Assembly (NCBI RefSeq): GCF_000745185.1
Contig: NZ_JQNJ01000001.1
Span: 1,325,501 to 1,389,500 of the forward strand
Origin: Muricauda sp. MAR_2010_75
GTDB taxonomy: Bacteria; Bacteroidota; Bacteroidia; Flavobacteriales; Flavobacteriaceae
Direction: 5' to 3'
Length of the DNA: 64,000 bases
Both the position numbers and the translations under genes were made by a program. Below, piece by piece: positions 17,224 through 25,812 of the stretch. The notes below the pieces were generated by a model that saw only the letters and a program-made list of their open reading frames with translations, was not told the DNA's origin and ran no database searches. Position 1 is the first letter of the stretch, and each line of letters opens with the position of its first letter.

Positions 17224-18432
17224 ATGAATCAGGACATACCATATTTGAGGTCTGGTACTTCATTCTATAAAATCGTTCGAGTGCCAACAATATCCGGCCA
17301 TTTTAATGAGCAATTGGTTACTTGGAGCGAACATGCGATAAAACAGGATCATGGTAAGGATTATTTAAGCAAGGTGCCCAAATATGATGGTTTTACCTGT
17401 ATTCCAAACCATATTGATTTTAAAAGGGAACACCATGGCTTTTATAACATCTATTCACCCCTATCACACACACTTGAGTACAAAGAAATTCAGAATTCCT
17501 TGATGTTTATGGAGCATATATTTGGAAAACAAAAGGAGCTAGGACTTGACTTTTTGCAATTACTATATAAAAAACCGACACAAATACTACCTATCCTTTG
17601 TTTGGTTTCAACAGAAAGAAATACTGGAAAAAGTACCTTCCTAAAATGGCTCAAAGAAATATTTGAGAATAACCTAACGTATTTGACCAATGATAGTTTC
17701 GGTAGTCAATTCAATTCAGATTGGGCGAACAAACTACTTATCTGCATTGATGAAGTGCTCTTTAATAAAGAGGAACTCACTGAACGAATCAAATACTTAA
17801 GCACAACCAATCGCAATAAGCTTGAAGCAAAAGGAAAGGATAAAAGAGAAGTTGAGTTTTTCGGAAAATTTATTCTATGTAGTAACAATGAAGACAGTTT
17901 CATAAAAATCGATGCAAATGAAACCAGGTTCTGGGTTCGAAAAATAGCCCCCTTAAAAAAAGAGCAGACCGATTTCTTAGAAATGCTCATAGAAGAAATA
18001 CCAGGGTTCCTGCACTTCCTCTCCCAAAGAAAATTAGTCTCGAAACAAAAAACGCGTATGTGGTTTACACCAGCTGAGCTTTACACACCAGCCCTTAAAA
18101 AACTGGTCAACAACAACCGTAACCGCGTAGAAAAGGAATTGGCCAGCCTCTTATTGAGTGCCATGGAAAAATTTGAAATGGAAAGTATTGACCTCTGTCC
18201 CATCGATGCCCTGCACATGCTAAATAAAACCAGAGTTAAAACCGATTTAACCCAACTAAGGAGGTTATTAAAAAAAGATTGGAAGCTGGACAACCAGAAA
18301 AACTCGAATAGCTATCAAAAGATAACCATCTGGGCGAATGGTGAAATCAATACTGAGGATGCCAAAGGAAGGTATTTTTCCATTAATAAGGATTTTTTGC
18401 TGAAGAATTTTGATGAAATGATGACAGATTAG
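17224..18432 (+). CDS. Primase-helicase-like ATPase (DUF5906/D5-type)
   Basis: A 402-residue protein with a superfamily 3-like helicase core. A Walker A-like loop ERNTGKST lies at about 131-138, a Walker B LLICIDEV at 171-178 (D176, E177) and the sensor-like FILCSNNED at about 213-222. The N-terminus is short and lacks a primase domain; the C-terminus looks winged-helix-like (IDLCPIDALHMLNKTRVKTDLTQLRRLLKKDW). Proteins of this type are replication helicases of phages and integrative elements. Together with the Toprim protein at 18637 it may replicate the excised circle. Confidence 0.85.
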   Translation: MNQDIPYLRSGTSFYKIVRVPTISGHFNEQLVTWSEHAIKQDHGKDYLSKVPKYDGFTCIPNHIDFKREHHGFYNIYSPLSHTLEYKEIQNSLMFMEHIFGKQKELGLDFLQLLYKKPTQILPILCLVSTERNTGKSTFLKWLKEIFENNLTYLTNDSFGSQFNSDWANKLLICIDEVLFNKEELTERIKYLSTTNRNKLEAKGKDKREVEFFGKFILCSNNEDSFIKIDANETRFWVRKIAPLKKEQTDFLEMLIEEIPGFLHFLSQRKLVSKQKTRMWFTPAELYTPALKKLVNNNRNRVEKELASLLLSAMEKFEMESIDLCPIDALHMLNKTRVKTDLTQLRRLLKKDWKLDNQKNSNSYQKITIWANGEINTEDAKGRYFSINKDFLLKNFDEMMTD

Positions 18433-18460
18433 CACAAACTCGGCAAACATAGGCCTTATG

Positions 18461-18615
18461 CTGTCATCATATTTTCATCATTTGGTCATCAAAATAAATA
18501 GTGATGACAGAAAAAAGATTAAAAAAAACCCTTTTGATGAAGTGATGAAAAATTGATGAATTCGGGAACCATATTAAATATTGGTCATTCTAAATAATGT
18601 TCATCAAATCATCAA
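18461..18615. repeat. Cluster of TGATGA/TCATCA repeats between helicase and primase genes (candidate origin)
   Basis: About ten copies of the hexamer TGATGA or its complement occur in roughly 150 bp. They include a 9-bp inverted pair CTGTCATCA (18461-18469)/TGATGACAG (18502-18510), TGATGA at 18543 and 18554, and two TCATCA at about 18601 and 18609. The spacing is irregular. The location between two replication genes suggests an iteron-like origin or a regulatory site for a replication protein. Confidence 0.5.
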
Positions 18616-18636
18616 AAAAATAATATAGAGAAGCTT

Positions 18637-19500
18637 ATGAAAGAAAAAAGAATAACCTGTGAAAAAGCCCGCAACGTTTGCATCGTCCAAACGCTCGCAA
18701 CGTTGGGGCACTTTCCCAGTAAACAATCGGAAAAAGAAGCTTGGTTTCCAAGTCCGTTCCGGTCGGAAACCCAAGCCTCTTTTAAGGTGTCCAAAACCCT
18801 CAACCGATGGTACGACCACGGTGAAGGTATCGGGGGCAATGTAATCGACCTGATCTGCAAATTGAAACAGATTTCCGTAAAGGAGACTCTGGAATTTTTT
18901 AGCGACAATCATTGTTCTTTTTCCTTTCAACAGCAACCCGTTATAAAGGGATCCCCGAAGCTTGAAATAACCCAAGTGCTTCCGATTCGGCATCCGGCCC
19001 TATTTGATTATCTCACAGAAAGGAAAATACCCCCTACCCTTGCTCATGGATATTTGAAACAAGTCCATTTTATCCTGAACTCCAAAAAATATTTCGCACT
19101 TGGTTTACAGAACGATAAGGGTGGATGGGAACTTCGGAACAAATTCCAAAAACTCTGTTGCTCCCCAAAGGCTACCACCCTTATTGGTAACAAAAAACAA
19201 AACGTTACCGTTGTCGAGGGCTTGTTCGATTTTCTGTCCCTATTGGTCATTCGACCTAAATGGTTTGTGGATTCGGATATGTTGGTTCTAAACTCATTGG
19301 CTTTTGCACCCAAAATTAGCCCCATTATAGAAAAATATGATGGTATTTATCTTGCCCTGGACAATGATGAAGCCGGCGAGAAATGGACACAATTTCTTAC
19401 AAGGACATATCCAAGGGCCGTGGATAAAAGAAAATGCTTTGCCGGTTTCAAGGATATAAACGAAAAATTGATAGCCGATGCCCAGCGATACTATCCATAA
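18637..19500 (+). CDS. Toprim-domain DNA primase-like protein
   Basis: A 287-residue protein combining a degenerate CHC2-type DNA-binding region (WYDHGEGIGGNVIDLICKLKQ, about 53-73, with the pattern of CHC2 primases but without a clear Cys3His set) and a C-terminal Toprim domain. In Toprim the conserved Glu is in VVEGLFDFLSLL (about 190-202) and the Asp pair in YLALDNDEAGEKW (about 232-245). It fits the Bacteroidota mobile-element primase family found next to MobC and MobA genes. Its end overlaps mobC by 23 bp. Confidence 0.88.
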   Translation: MKEKRITCEKARNVCIVQTLATLGHFPSKQSEKEAWFPSPFRSETQASFKVSKTLNRWYDHGEGIGGNVIDLICKLKQISVKETLEFFSDNHCSFSFQQQPVIKGSPKLEITQVLPIRHPALFDYLTERKIPPTLAHGYLKQVHFILNSKKYFALGLQNDKGGWELRNKFQKLCCSPKATTLIGNKKQNVTVVEGLFDFLSLLVIRPKWFVDSDMLVLNSLAFAPKISPIIEKYDGIYLALDNDEAGEKWTQFLTRTYPRAVDKRKCFAGFKDINEKLIADAQRYYP

Positions 19501-19948
19501 AAAATATAACCCCGTCGAACTTTCCGAGTTGGTTGCTCTTGATGCATCCGGAAAACCAAAACGTAATTCTGATAAGAATTCGAGATGTGTGTCTGTGGAC
19601 ACAATCTCGCCCGCTCCCGATGGTCGCCGGGAAAAAAAGAAGTGTTTTAAGGGGAAAAAAGAATTGGTAAAATTCCGCTGTACCACCTACGAGAAAAAAC
19701 TATTGATGGCAAAGGCGAAGCTATGTGGGCTGACATTAAGTGAATTCCTAAGGAGAGCGGCCATGGAACAAACCACCGTGGAACGATTGTCAGACGAGGA
19801 AATCGAAATTTATCAAATGCTGGCCAAGTACCACAACAACTTTAAATCGATTGGGAACATGTTCCGGAAAAAGAGTCCGAAACTGACCGAAATGGTCTAC
19901 GATACTGCCAAGCAAATCAAGGAACATCTAAAAAAGTTTGGCAAGTGA
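19478..19948 (+). CDS. mobC: Mobilization protein MobC-like (relaxosome accessory)
   Basis: A 156-residue basic protein. The N-terminal 65 residues are low-complexity and charged. The C-terminal part (KFRCTTYEKKLLMAKAKLCGLTLSEFLRRAAM, about 65-98) is the ribbon-helix-helix-like MobC signature, followed by YQMLAKYHNNFKSIGNMFRKK. MobC proteins bind oriT and help the relaxase open the strands. It overlaps the primase gene by 23 bp and the relaxase gene by 4 bp, so the three are translationally coupled. Confidence 0.88.
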   Translation: MPSDTIHKKYNPVELSELVALDASGKPKRNSDKNSRCVSVDTISPAPDGRREKKKCFKGKKELVKFRCTTYEKKLLMAKAKLCGLTLSEFLRRAAMEQTTVERLSDEEIEIYQMLAKYHNNFKSIGNMFRKKSPKLTEMVYDTAKQIKEHLKKFGK

Positions 19949-20802
19949 TAGGCAAGGGCAAATCAATTTCCCATACCCGGGCCTCCATGGGATATGGTTG
20001 GAACCAGGAGAAAAATGCCGAAGTAGTTTTTCGGCAACACTTGGTGGGTGAAAACCCCAGAGAAGTAACCGAAGAGTTCCAACGAATACAAGAAATGAAC
20101 CATGTCTGTGAACGCAATACCCTTTCCTTTGTGTTGAGCCCGACCATAAATGATGGCCAACGATTAAAGAAGAAGGATCTGGAAAGGATTGCCAGGGCAT
20201 TCATGGAAAGAATGAAGCTCGGGGAACGACAGGCCATTGCCTTTGTGCACCGTGACAAGGAACACACCCACATCCATTTGTACGTCAACCGTATCGACTT
20301 CAAAGGAGAAGCATACAATGATAGCTTTGTTGGCAAACGCAGTCAGAAAGCCGCCGAAAAAGTAGCGCAGACCATGCAATTGACCACCGTAAGGCAAGTG
20401 CAAATGGAGCGCGAATTTAATACCCTAGAACTTCGCAATGAAATCAAACGAAGGCACGAACTGACCTTGAAATATCAAAAACCTGAAAACTACCAACAAT
20501 ATATGGAAGGTCTGAAGGCCAATGGTGTCGAGGTCAAACCGAGTATCAATAGACAGGGGCAGCTCCAAGGCTTTCGGTTCGAATTCCAATGGCATAGCTT
20601 TAAAGGCAGTGAAATCAACCGGAATATGTCCATGGCCGGTATTGGTAGGGAATTGACACGGTACAACGCCCCTCAGAAAATCGTTTCTCCAAATAATACC
20701 ATCAAGCTTTTCGACAAAGTGGTGCCGGTTCCTGAAAAACTCTTGGCATCCTTGGTTAAAAGGGCAATCAAAAAATCCATCGACATTGGAATGGGCATTT
20801 AA
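19945..20802 (+). CDS. mobA: Relaxase/mobilization nuclease (MobA/VirD2 family)
   Basis: The 285-residue relaxase would nick oriT and lead the strand into a recipient. The HUH metal motif is visible as HTHIH (H107, H109, H111) in DKEHTHIHLYVNRI. The catalytic Tyr is expected in the N-terminal part (Y17 in SMGYGWN is a candidate). FVLSPTINDGQRL and AFMERMKLGERQAIAFVHRD are typical of the Bacteroidota MobA group. There is no C-terminal helicase or primase part. It overlaps mobC by the ATGA tetranucleotide. Substrate oriT is probably just upstream of mobC or in the TGATGA-rich region. Confidence 0.92.
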   Translation: MIGKGKSISHTRASMGYGWNQEKNAEVVFRQHLVGENPREVTEEFQRIQEMNHVCERNTLSFVLSPTINDGQRLKKKDLERIARAFMERMKLGERQAIAFVHRDKEHTHIHLYVNRIDFKGEAYNDSFVGKRSQKAAEKVAQTMQLTTVRQVQMEREFNTLELRNEIKRRHELTLKYQKPENYQQYMEGLKANGVEVKPSINRQGQLQGFRFEFQWHSFKGSEINRNMSMAGIGRELTRYNAPQKIVSPNNTIKLFDKVVPVPEKLLASLVKRAIKKSIDIGMGI

Positions 20803-20814
20803 ATTTAAAGTGAT

Positions 20815-21261
20815 ATGAACAAACTTGAAACCATCACACAACTATTGGTAAACGAGCTGACCGACTTTGATAAGAACGTACAACAATTAAGCGACCAAAT
20901 GGAAAGGGCCGAATCTCTTCGGATAAAATTCGATTTATCACCAATTAAGGGTTTAATCTCACAATTGGAAGAACTTGGCAGGCATGAAACAGAAAGACGA
21001 GAACAGTATCTAGACCGGTTGGAACGAAACCTAGAACAAGCTAAAATCTATCCGAAATGGGCAGTGATTACCTTTATGGTCACTTGGACATTTGCTCTGG
21101 GGGCTATCTTTTACATCTATCTACAAGCCTCTAATTTGGAGCAAAATAAGAGGGATGCTTACCAATTGGGTATTCAGGAAAATCAGCAATTCCTTATTAA
21201 ATTTTTTGACGATAACCCAAAGATTAGAAAAGAATACGAAAAATGGATGAAAAATAACTAA
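20815..21261 (+). CDS. Small one-TM coiled-coil protein of the mobilization region
   Basis: A 148-residue protein with a predicted coiled coil (about 15-85, rich in E, Q, L, K heptads), one transmembrane segment (about 82-104, AVITFMVTWTFALGAIFYIYL) and a short charged tail. Its function is not recognisable. Placement 12 bp after the relaxase suggests a role in mobilization, perhaps membrane tethering of the relaxosome, but that is inference. Confidence 0.75.
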   Translation: MNKLETITQLLVNELTDFDKNVQQLSDQMERAESLRIKFDLSPIKGLISQLEELGRHETERREQYLDRLERNLEQAKIYPKWAVITFMVTWTFALGAIFYIYLQASNLEQNKRDAYQLGIQENQQFLIKFFDDNPKIRKEYEKWMKNN

Positions 21262-21340
21262 CTCAAGTAATTGATTTTCAATATTTTATATTTATAAAGT
21301 ACTTTGATTTTTTTACATCATAGTTTTTATGTAAAATATT

Positions 21341-21373
21341 TTTGGAATTAAAAATTTTTATTCGCTAAATTTG
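21341..21373 (+). promoter_or_regulatory. Predicted promoter of the RM-CBASS operon
   Basis: TTTG at 21341-21344 and TAAATTTG at 21366-21373 form a -33/-7 pair with a 21-bp spacer, close to the Bacteroidota consensus TTTG-N(19-21)-TAnnTTTG. It lies in the AT-rich 140-bp gap before the first hsdS-like gene (ATG 21402) and is the only good promoter match in front of the tightly packed genes that follow. Confidence 0.6.
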
Positions 21374-21401
21374 CATCAAAGATATTATGCAATTTTAGGC
21401 A

Positions 21402-21986
21402 ATGTTAAAAAAAGTTCCATTAAAAACGATTTCAAAAAGTGTCTCCTCCGGTTTTTCCTTTAGGGAAAAAATCAAGAACGACCCTAATGGTAACATAAGG
21501 GTTATTCAACTTAAAGATTTTGAAAACAACTATACCTCCATTGGCGAGGATTGTTATACTGTTGACGGAACCAAGATTAAAAAAAAGTACATTCTTAACT
21601 CCGGCGATATATTGTTCATCTCCAAAGGGAGCAACAATTACGCCCTTTCGTTTTACAAAAAGGATGATTTCCCATCCATTGCCTCATCTTCCCTGTTCGT
21701 CATACGGGTAGATAAATCGGTGGCCTACCCACCGTATATCGCTTGGTATATCAACCAGAAAAAAATTCAGACTTATTTAAAGACAAATGAAATGGGCACC
21801 TACGTGCCCAATATCAATAAATCTACCGTGGAACAGATGCCCATTGAACTTCCTACAATTGAGAAACAAATGTTGATCGCAAAGATTGCCGAGCTTAACA
21901 ACAAGGAGCAGAATATCTACCATAGAATAACTGAGTTAAAAAATATAGAAACCCAACAACAACTACTTAAATCCATTTCAAAATGA
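21402..21986 (+). CDS. Half-size type I restriction specificity (HsdS-like) protein
   Basis: A 194-residue protein matching one target-recognition domain plus one conserved coiled helix of HsdS. The TRD part includes RVIQLKDFENNY, SGDILFISKGSN and the MGTYVPNINKSTVEQMPIELP segment typical of the TRD end. The helix near ELPTIEKQMLIAKIAELNNKE is the conserved-region spacer. A normal HsdS has two TRDs and about 400 residues, so this is a natural half subunit or a TRD donor. It overlaps hsdM by ATGA and is the first gene of the operon. A full-length hsdS also follows hsdM. Confidence 0.85.
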   Translation: MLKKVPLKTISKSVSSGFSFREKIKNDPNGNIRVIQLKDFENNYTSIGEDCYTVDGTKIKKKYILNSGDILFISKGSNNYALSFYKKDDFPSIASSSLFVIRVDKSVAYPPYIAWYINQKKIQTYLKTNEMGTYVPNINKSTVEQMPIELPTIEKQMLIAKIAELNNKEQNIYHRITELKNIETQQQLLKSISK

Positions 21987-23497
21987 ACGATATAAAAAGG
22001 CCAACCCAAGAACAAATCAACCAAACGCTTTGGAATGCTTGTGACACATTTAGAGGCGCGTTCGATTCTTCTGAATACAAAAACTACATTCTGGTTTTTA
22101 TGTTCATCAAATACCTGAGCGACGTTTGGAAAGATACCTACCAAGCTTACAAAGAACAATACGGCGACAATGAAGAGTTAATTCAAAGGAAGTTAAATCG
22201 CGAGCGTTTTGTACTACCCGAAAACTGCACCTTCGATTACTTAAACGAACACAAGAACGATAGTGACATTGGGGAGAAGATTGACAAGGTATTGGCTCAG
22301 ATAGAAGAAAAAAACCTTGAAAAATTAGATGGGGTTTTTCGTAACATCAGTTTCAACTCTGATAAACTAGGGCAAACCAAGGACAGAAATCGAAGGTTAA
22401 AGAACTTAATTAATGATTTTGCCAAGCCAGAGCTAGACTTTAGACCCTCATTGTGGGATGATAAACAGGATATTCTTGGCGAAGCCTATATGTACCTCTT
22501 GGAACGGTTCGCCTCTGGGGCAGGTAAGAAAGGTGGGGAATTTTTTACTCCAAAAGAGGTTTCCGGCCTTTTGGCGAAATTGATGGCCCCAGAAGAGGGT
22601 GCCAGAATTTGCGACCCAACCTGTGGCTCTGCCTCCCTATTAATAAAAGTAGCCGAAGAAGCAACAGATAAAGAGGGTAAACCTACTCACAATTTTGCCC
22701 TTTACGGTCAGGAAAGCAATGGAGACACCTGGGCACTTAGTAAAATGAACTGCTTTTTACACGGTATGGATTCCGCACAGATTGAATGGTGTGATACTAT
22801 TAACAACCCACAGTTAATTGAAGGGGGTTCATTGATGAAGTTTGATGTGGTAGTGGCCAACCCACCTTTTAGCTTGGACAAATGGGGATACGAAAATGCG
22901 GAGGCCGATAGATATAAGCGTTTTTTAAGAGGAGTGCCCCCTAAATCTAAAGGCGACTATGCCTTTATCCTGCATATGATCGAAACCACCTTGCCAACGG
23001 GAAAAGTAGGAGTGATTGTACCCCATGGGGTGCTATTTAGAGGAAGTGCCGAAGGCAAGATTCGCCAAAAGCTGATCGAGGAAAATTTATTGGAGGCCGT
23101 TATTGGCCTGCCACAAAACCTTTTCTACGGTACGGGGATTCCAGCAGCCATTTTGGTATTCAACAAGGCCAAAAAAGACAATCGAGTGCTGTTTATTGAT
23201 GCCAGTAAGGATTATCAAGACGGCAAAAAACAGAATACCCTTAGGGAACAGGACATTGCCAAAATCGTGGACACTTACAAAAATTTTAAGGTGATTGACA
23301 AGTATAGTGAGATAGTTGAACCAAAGGATATAGCGGATAATGACTACAACCTGAACATACCCAGGTATGTGGACACCTTTGAGGACGAAGAACCTGTTGA
23401 TATTGCCGCGGTACAAGAAGAGATAGATAGCTTGGAAAAGGAGTTGTTGGATGTTAGGGCCGAAATGAACGGCTATCTAAAAGAACTGGGATTATAA
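21983..23497 (+). CDS. hsdM: Type I restriction-modification methyltransferase subunit
   Basis: A 504-residue N6-adenine methyltransferase of the HsdM family. The N-terminal four-helix region (QINQTLWNACDTFRG, about 10-140) is followed by SAM-binding motif I ICDPTCGSASLL (D211 region) and the catalytic motif IV NPPF at 293-296. FASGAGKKGGEFFTPKEV is the usual HsdM signature before motif I. It should form M2S complexes with the HsdS proteins around it. It overlaps its neighbours on both sides (ATGA and TAATG). Confidence 0.96.
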   Translation: MNDIKRPTQEQINQTLWNACDTFRGAFDSSEYKNYILVFMFIKYLSDVWKDTYQAYKEQYGDNEELIQRKLNRERFVLPENCTFDYLNEHKNDSDIGEKIDKVLAQIEEKNLEKLDGVFRNISFNSDKLGQTKDRNRRLKNLINDFAKPELDFRPSLWDDKQDILGEAYMYLLERFASGAGKKGGEFFTPKEVSGLLAKLMAPEEGARICDPTCGSASLLIKVAEEATDKEGKPTHNFALYGQESNGDTWALSKMNCFLHGMDSAQIEWCDTINNPQLIEGGSLMKFDVVVANPPFSLDKWGYENAEADRYKRFLRGVPPKSKGDYAFILHMIETTLPTGKVGVIVPHGVLFRGSAEGKIRQKLIEENLLEAVIGLPQNLFYGTGIPAAILVFNKAKKDNRVLFIDASKDYQDGKKQNTLREQDIAKIVDTYKNFKVIDKYSEIVEPKDIADNDYNLNIPRYVDTFEDEEPVDIAAVQEEIDSLEKELLDVRAEMNGYLKELGL

Positions 23498-24777
23498 TGC
23501 AAATAATGGCAAAACATAAAAAATCCAAATTAGGGCATATGCCAAAGGGCTGGACAACCCAATCTATAAATGATGTTTTTGACTTCTTGACCACCACCTC
23601 GTATTCAAGAAATCAGTTAAATTACGAAGAGGATAACAAAGTCTTTTATATTCATTACGGAGATATACATGCTACTTACAATGAGCCGATTTTAGATTTT
23701 AAATCTATAGATGAAATACCAAGACTGAACAATGACATAGTATTGCCAAAAAACATTCAGTATCTAAAGAACGGGGATGTTGTCATTGCTGATGCCTCGG
23801 AAGATTACGAAGGTATCGGCACGGCTATTGAATTGGTAAACCTAGAAGACAACAAAGCCATAAGTGGTTTGCACACATTTGCCTTAAGGGACAAAAAAGG
23901 CTTGACTGCCATAGGTTTTAGGGCCTATATTTTTAAAAACCCGAACGTAAAAAAACAACTTAAGGTAATTGCCACGGGCAGTAAGGTCTATGGCATTTCG
24001 AAAACCAATATTCAAAAGTTCAATATTGTACTCCCACCCCTCCCCGAACAACAAAAAATAGCCAAAATATTGGCCACCTGGGACAAGGCCATTGCCAAAC
24101 AAGAAGCCCTCATTTCACAAAAACAAAAGCTTAAAAAGGGTTTGATGCAACAGTTGTTGACGGGGAAGAAGCGGTTTAAGGGATTTGATGGGGAGTGGGA
24201 CAAATTTAAACTTGGAGAATTAACAGAGATATATGACGGAACCCATTCAACGCCTAAATATGTAGCTAGAGGAATACCGTTTTATAGCGTAGAAAATGTT
24301 TCCAATGATGATTTTCAAAAAACCAAGTACATATCCGAATCCGTTTTTGAAAAAGAAAATGAGCGAGTTGTGTTGGAAAAAGGAGATATTTTAATGACAA
24401 GAATCGGAGATATTGGAACCCCAAAACTATTGAACTGGGATGTTCGAGCTTCATTCTATGTGAGTCTTTCTTTAATTAAGAAAAGCAAAAGGATAAAACC
24501 TGAATTCTTAGAACAGTTTATCCAATCTACTTTTTTTCAAAAAGAGTTATTCAAAAGGACAATACATGTAGCATTTCCAAAAAAAATTAATCTAGGGGAA
24601 ATAGGTCATTGCCATATACATCTACCTTCTCAAGAAGAACAAAATAAAATAGCTTCAGTCCTTTCTTCAGCCGACCAAGAAATAACCTTGCTAAAAGAAC
24701 ATTTAAAAAATCTAGAAAAACAAAAACAGGGTCTAATGCAAAAGTTGTTGACCGGTGAAATACGTGTAAAAGTTTAA
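23497..24777 (+). CDS. hsdS: Type I restriction-modification specificity subunit
   Basis: A 426-residue HsdS with two target-recognition domains. Each half ends with a conserved helical region: LPPLPEQQKIAKILATWDKAI then KLKKGLMQQLLTGKKR (about 180-225), and LPSQEEQNKIASVLSSADQEI then KQKQGLMQKLLTGEIR (about 370-424). The repeats predict a bipartite recognition sequence, which cannot be read from the sequence. The start overlaps the hsdM stop (TAATG). An alternative ATG lies three codons downstream (MAKHKK). The CBASS genes begin 5 bp after its stop. Confidence 0.95.
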   Translation: MQIMAKHKKSKLGHMPKGWTTQSINDVFDFLTTTSYSRNQLNYEEDNKVFYIHYGDIHATYNEPILDFKSIDEIPRLNNDIVLPKNIQYLKNGDVVIADASEDYEGIGTAIELVNLEDNKAISGLHTFALRDKKGLTAIGFRAYIFKNPNVKKQLKVIATGSKVYGISKTNIQKFNIVLPPLPEQQKIAKILATWDKAIAKQEALISQKQKLKKGLMQQLLTGKKRFKGFDGEWDKFKLGELTEIYDGTHSTPKYVARGIPFYSVENVSNDDFQKTKYISESVFEKENERVVLEKGDILMTRIGDIGTPKLLNWDVRASFYVSLSLIKKSKRIKPEFLEQFIQSTFFQKELFKRTIHVAFPKKINLGEIGHCHIHLPSQEEQNKIASVLSSADQEITLLKEHLKNLEKQKQGLMQKLLTGEIRVKV

Positions 24778-24782
24778 GTAAT

Positions 24783-25787
24783 ATGGAAGCTGAGAAACCT
24801 TTTAAAATATTATCTATTGATGGCGGTGGGATCAAGGGCGTTTTCCCTGCTAAGTTTCTTACATGTTTAGAGGAAGAAATTGGACCGGGTAACATTCACA
24901 AACATTTTGACCTTATTTGCGGAACGTCTACTGGGGGAATCATAGCCCTGGCTTTATCCTTGGGTATTCCTGCCAAAGAAGTCCTGAAGCTATACCAAGA
25001 AAATGCAAAGAAAATATTTGGCTCAAAAAACTGGAATATTATTAAGAGGCCTTTTTATGATAATAAACCATTAGAGGGTCTTCTAAAAGACATTTTTAAA
25101 CAGAACCATGACACGGATGACCATCCTAGAATAGCGGATGCCCTAAAACGCACAAGATTGTTAATTCCAACCTACAGCCTTGTAGATGGTAGCACCCAAG
25201 TTCTAAAGACTCCTCACACATCGGATTTAATTATAGACAAACACGTTCCAATGTATATGGTCGCAATGGCAACTTCTGCGGCACCAACCTATTTTAACGC
25301 CTACTCGAACCAATTCACCCGAATAGATTCAGGCACTATTGAAGACTTTTCCAATAAAGTTGATGGAGGAGTATATGCTAACAACCCAAGTATGTTAGGG
25401 ATTATTGAGGCAACCACAAGGTTGGAGCAGAAATTGGAAAATATAAAATTGTTATCCCTAGGCACAGGACAATACAAGTACGAGGAAGCAAAGAAAAAGA
25501 AGATATGGCCCGTACTTTACTGGCTTGCGAAAAAAAGGATTATAGAAATGTTCATGCAAAGTCAAGCCCAGCTCGTGCATAATTCGGTTGAATTGTTGCA
25601 TCGGTTTAATGATGATTTCATCTATAAAAGAGTAGATCTAGAATTCAACCATAATTTCAAAGTGGAGATGGACGATACGGACCCAAATAAACTAAATAAA
25701 CTTGTCGAAAAATCGGCTCGAATTTTTCAATATGAAGGAAAATATGTGCTGGACACATTTTGTGTCAGCAACTTGACTACAACCTAA
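24783..25787 (+). CDS. capV: CBASS effector: patatin-like phospholipase (CapV-type)
   Basis: A 334-residue patatin-fold lipase. The oxyanion glycine-rich loop SIDGGGIKG (about 11-19), nucleophile elbow GTSTG (S49) and DGG motif (D194 in KVDGGVYANNPS) give a full Ser-Asp dyad. Immediate linkage to a DncV-like CD-NTase identifies it as CapV, which is activated by a cyclic dinucleotide and degrades membrane phospholipids to cause abortive infection. It starts 5 bp after hsdS, so it appears to belong to the RM transcript. A 25-bp gap precedes the cyclase gene. Confidence 0.92.
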   Translation: MEAEKPFKILSIDGGGIKGVFPAKFLTCLEEEIGPGNIHKHFDLICGTSTGGIIALALSLGIPAKEVLKLYQENAKKIFGSKNWNIIKRPFYDNKPLEGLLKDIFKQNHDTDDHPRIADALKRTRLLIPTYSLVDGSTQVLKTPHTSDLIIDKHVPMYMVAMATSAAPTYFNAYSNQFTRIDSGTIEDFSNKVDGGVYANNPSMLGIIEATTRLEQKLENIKLLSLGTGQYKYEEAKKKKIWPVLYWLAKKRIIEMFMQSQAQLVHNSVELLHRFNDDFIYKRVDLEFNHNFKVEMDDTDPNKLNKLVEKSARIFQYEGKYVLDTFCVSNLTTT

Positions 25788-25812
25788 AAAATAAGAACAA
25801 AAAAAAGAAACC

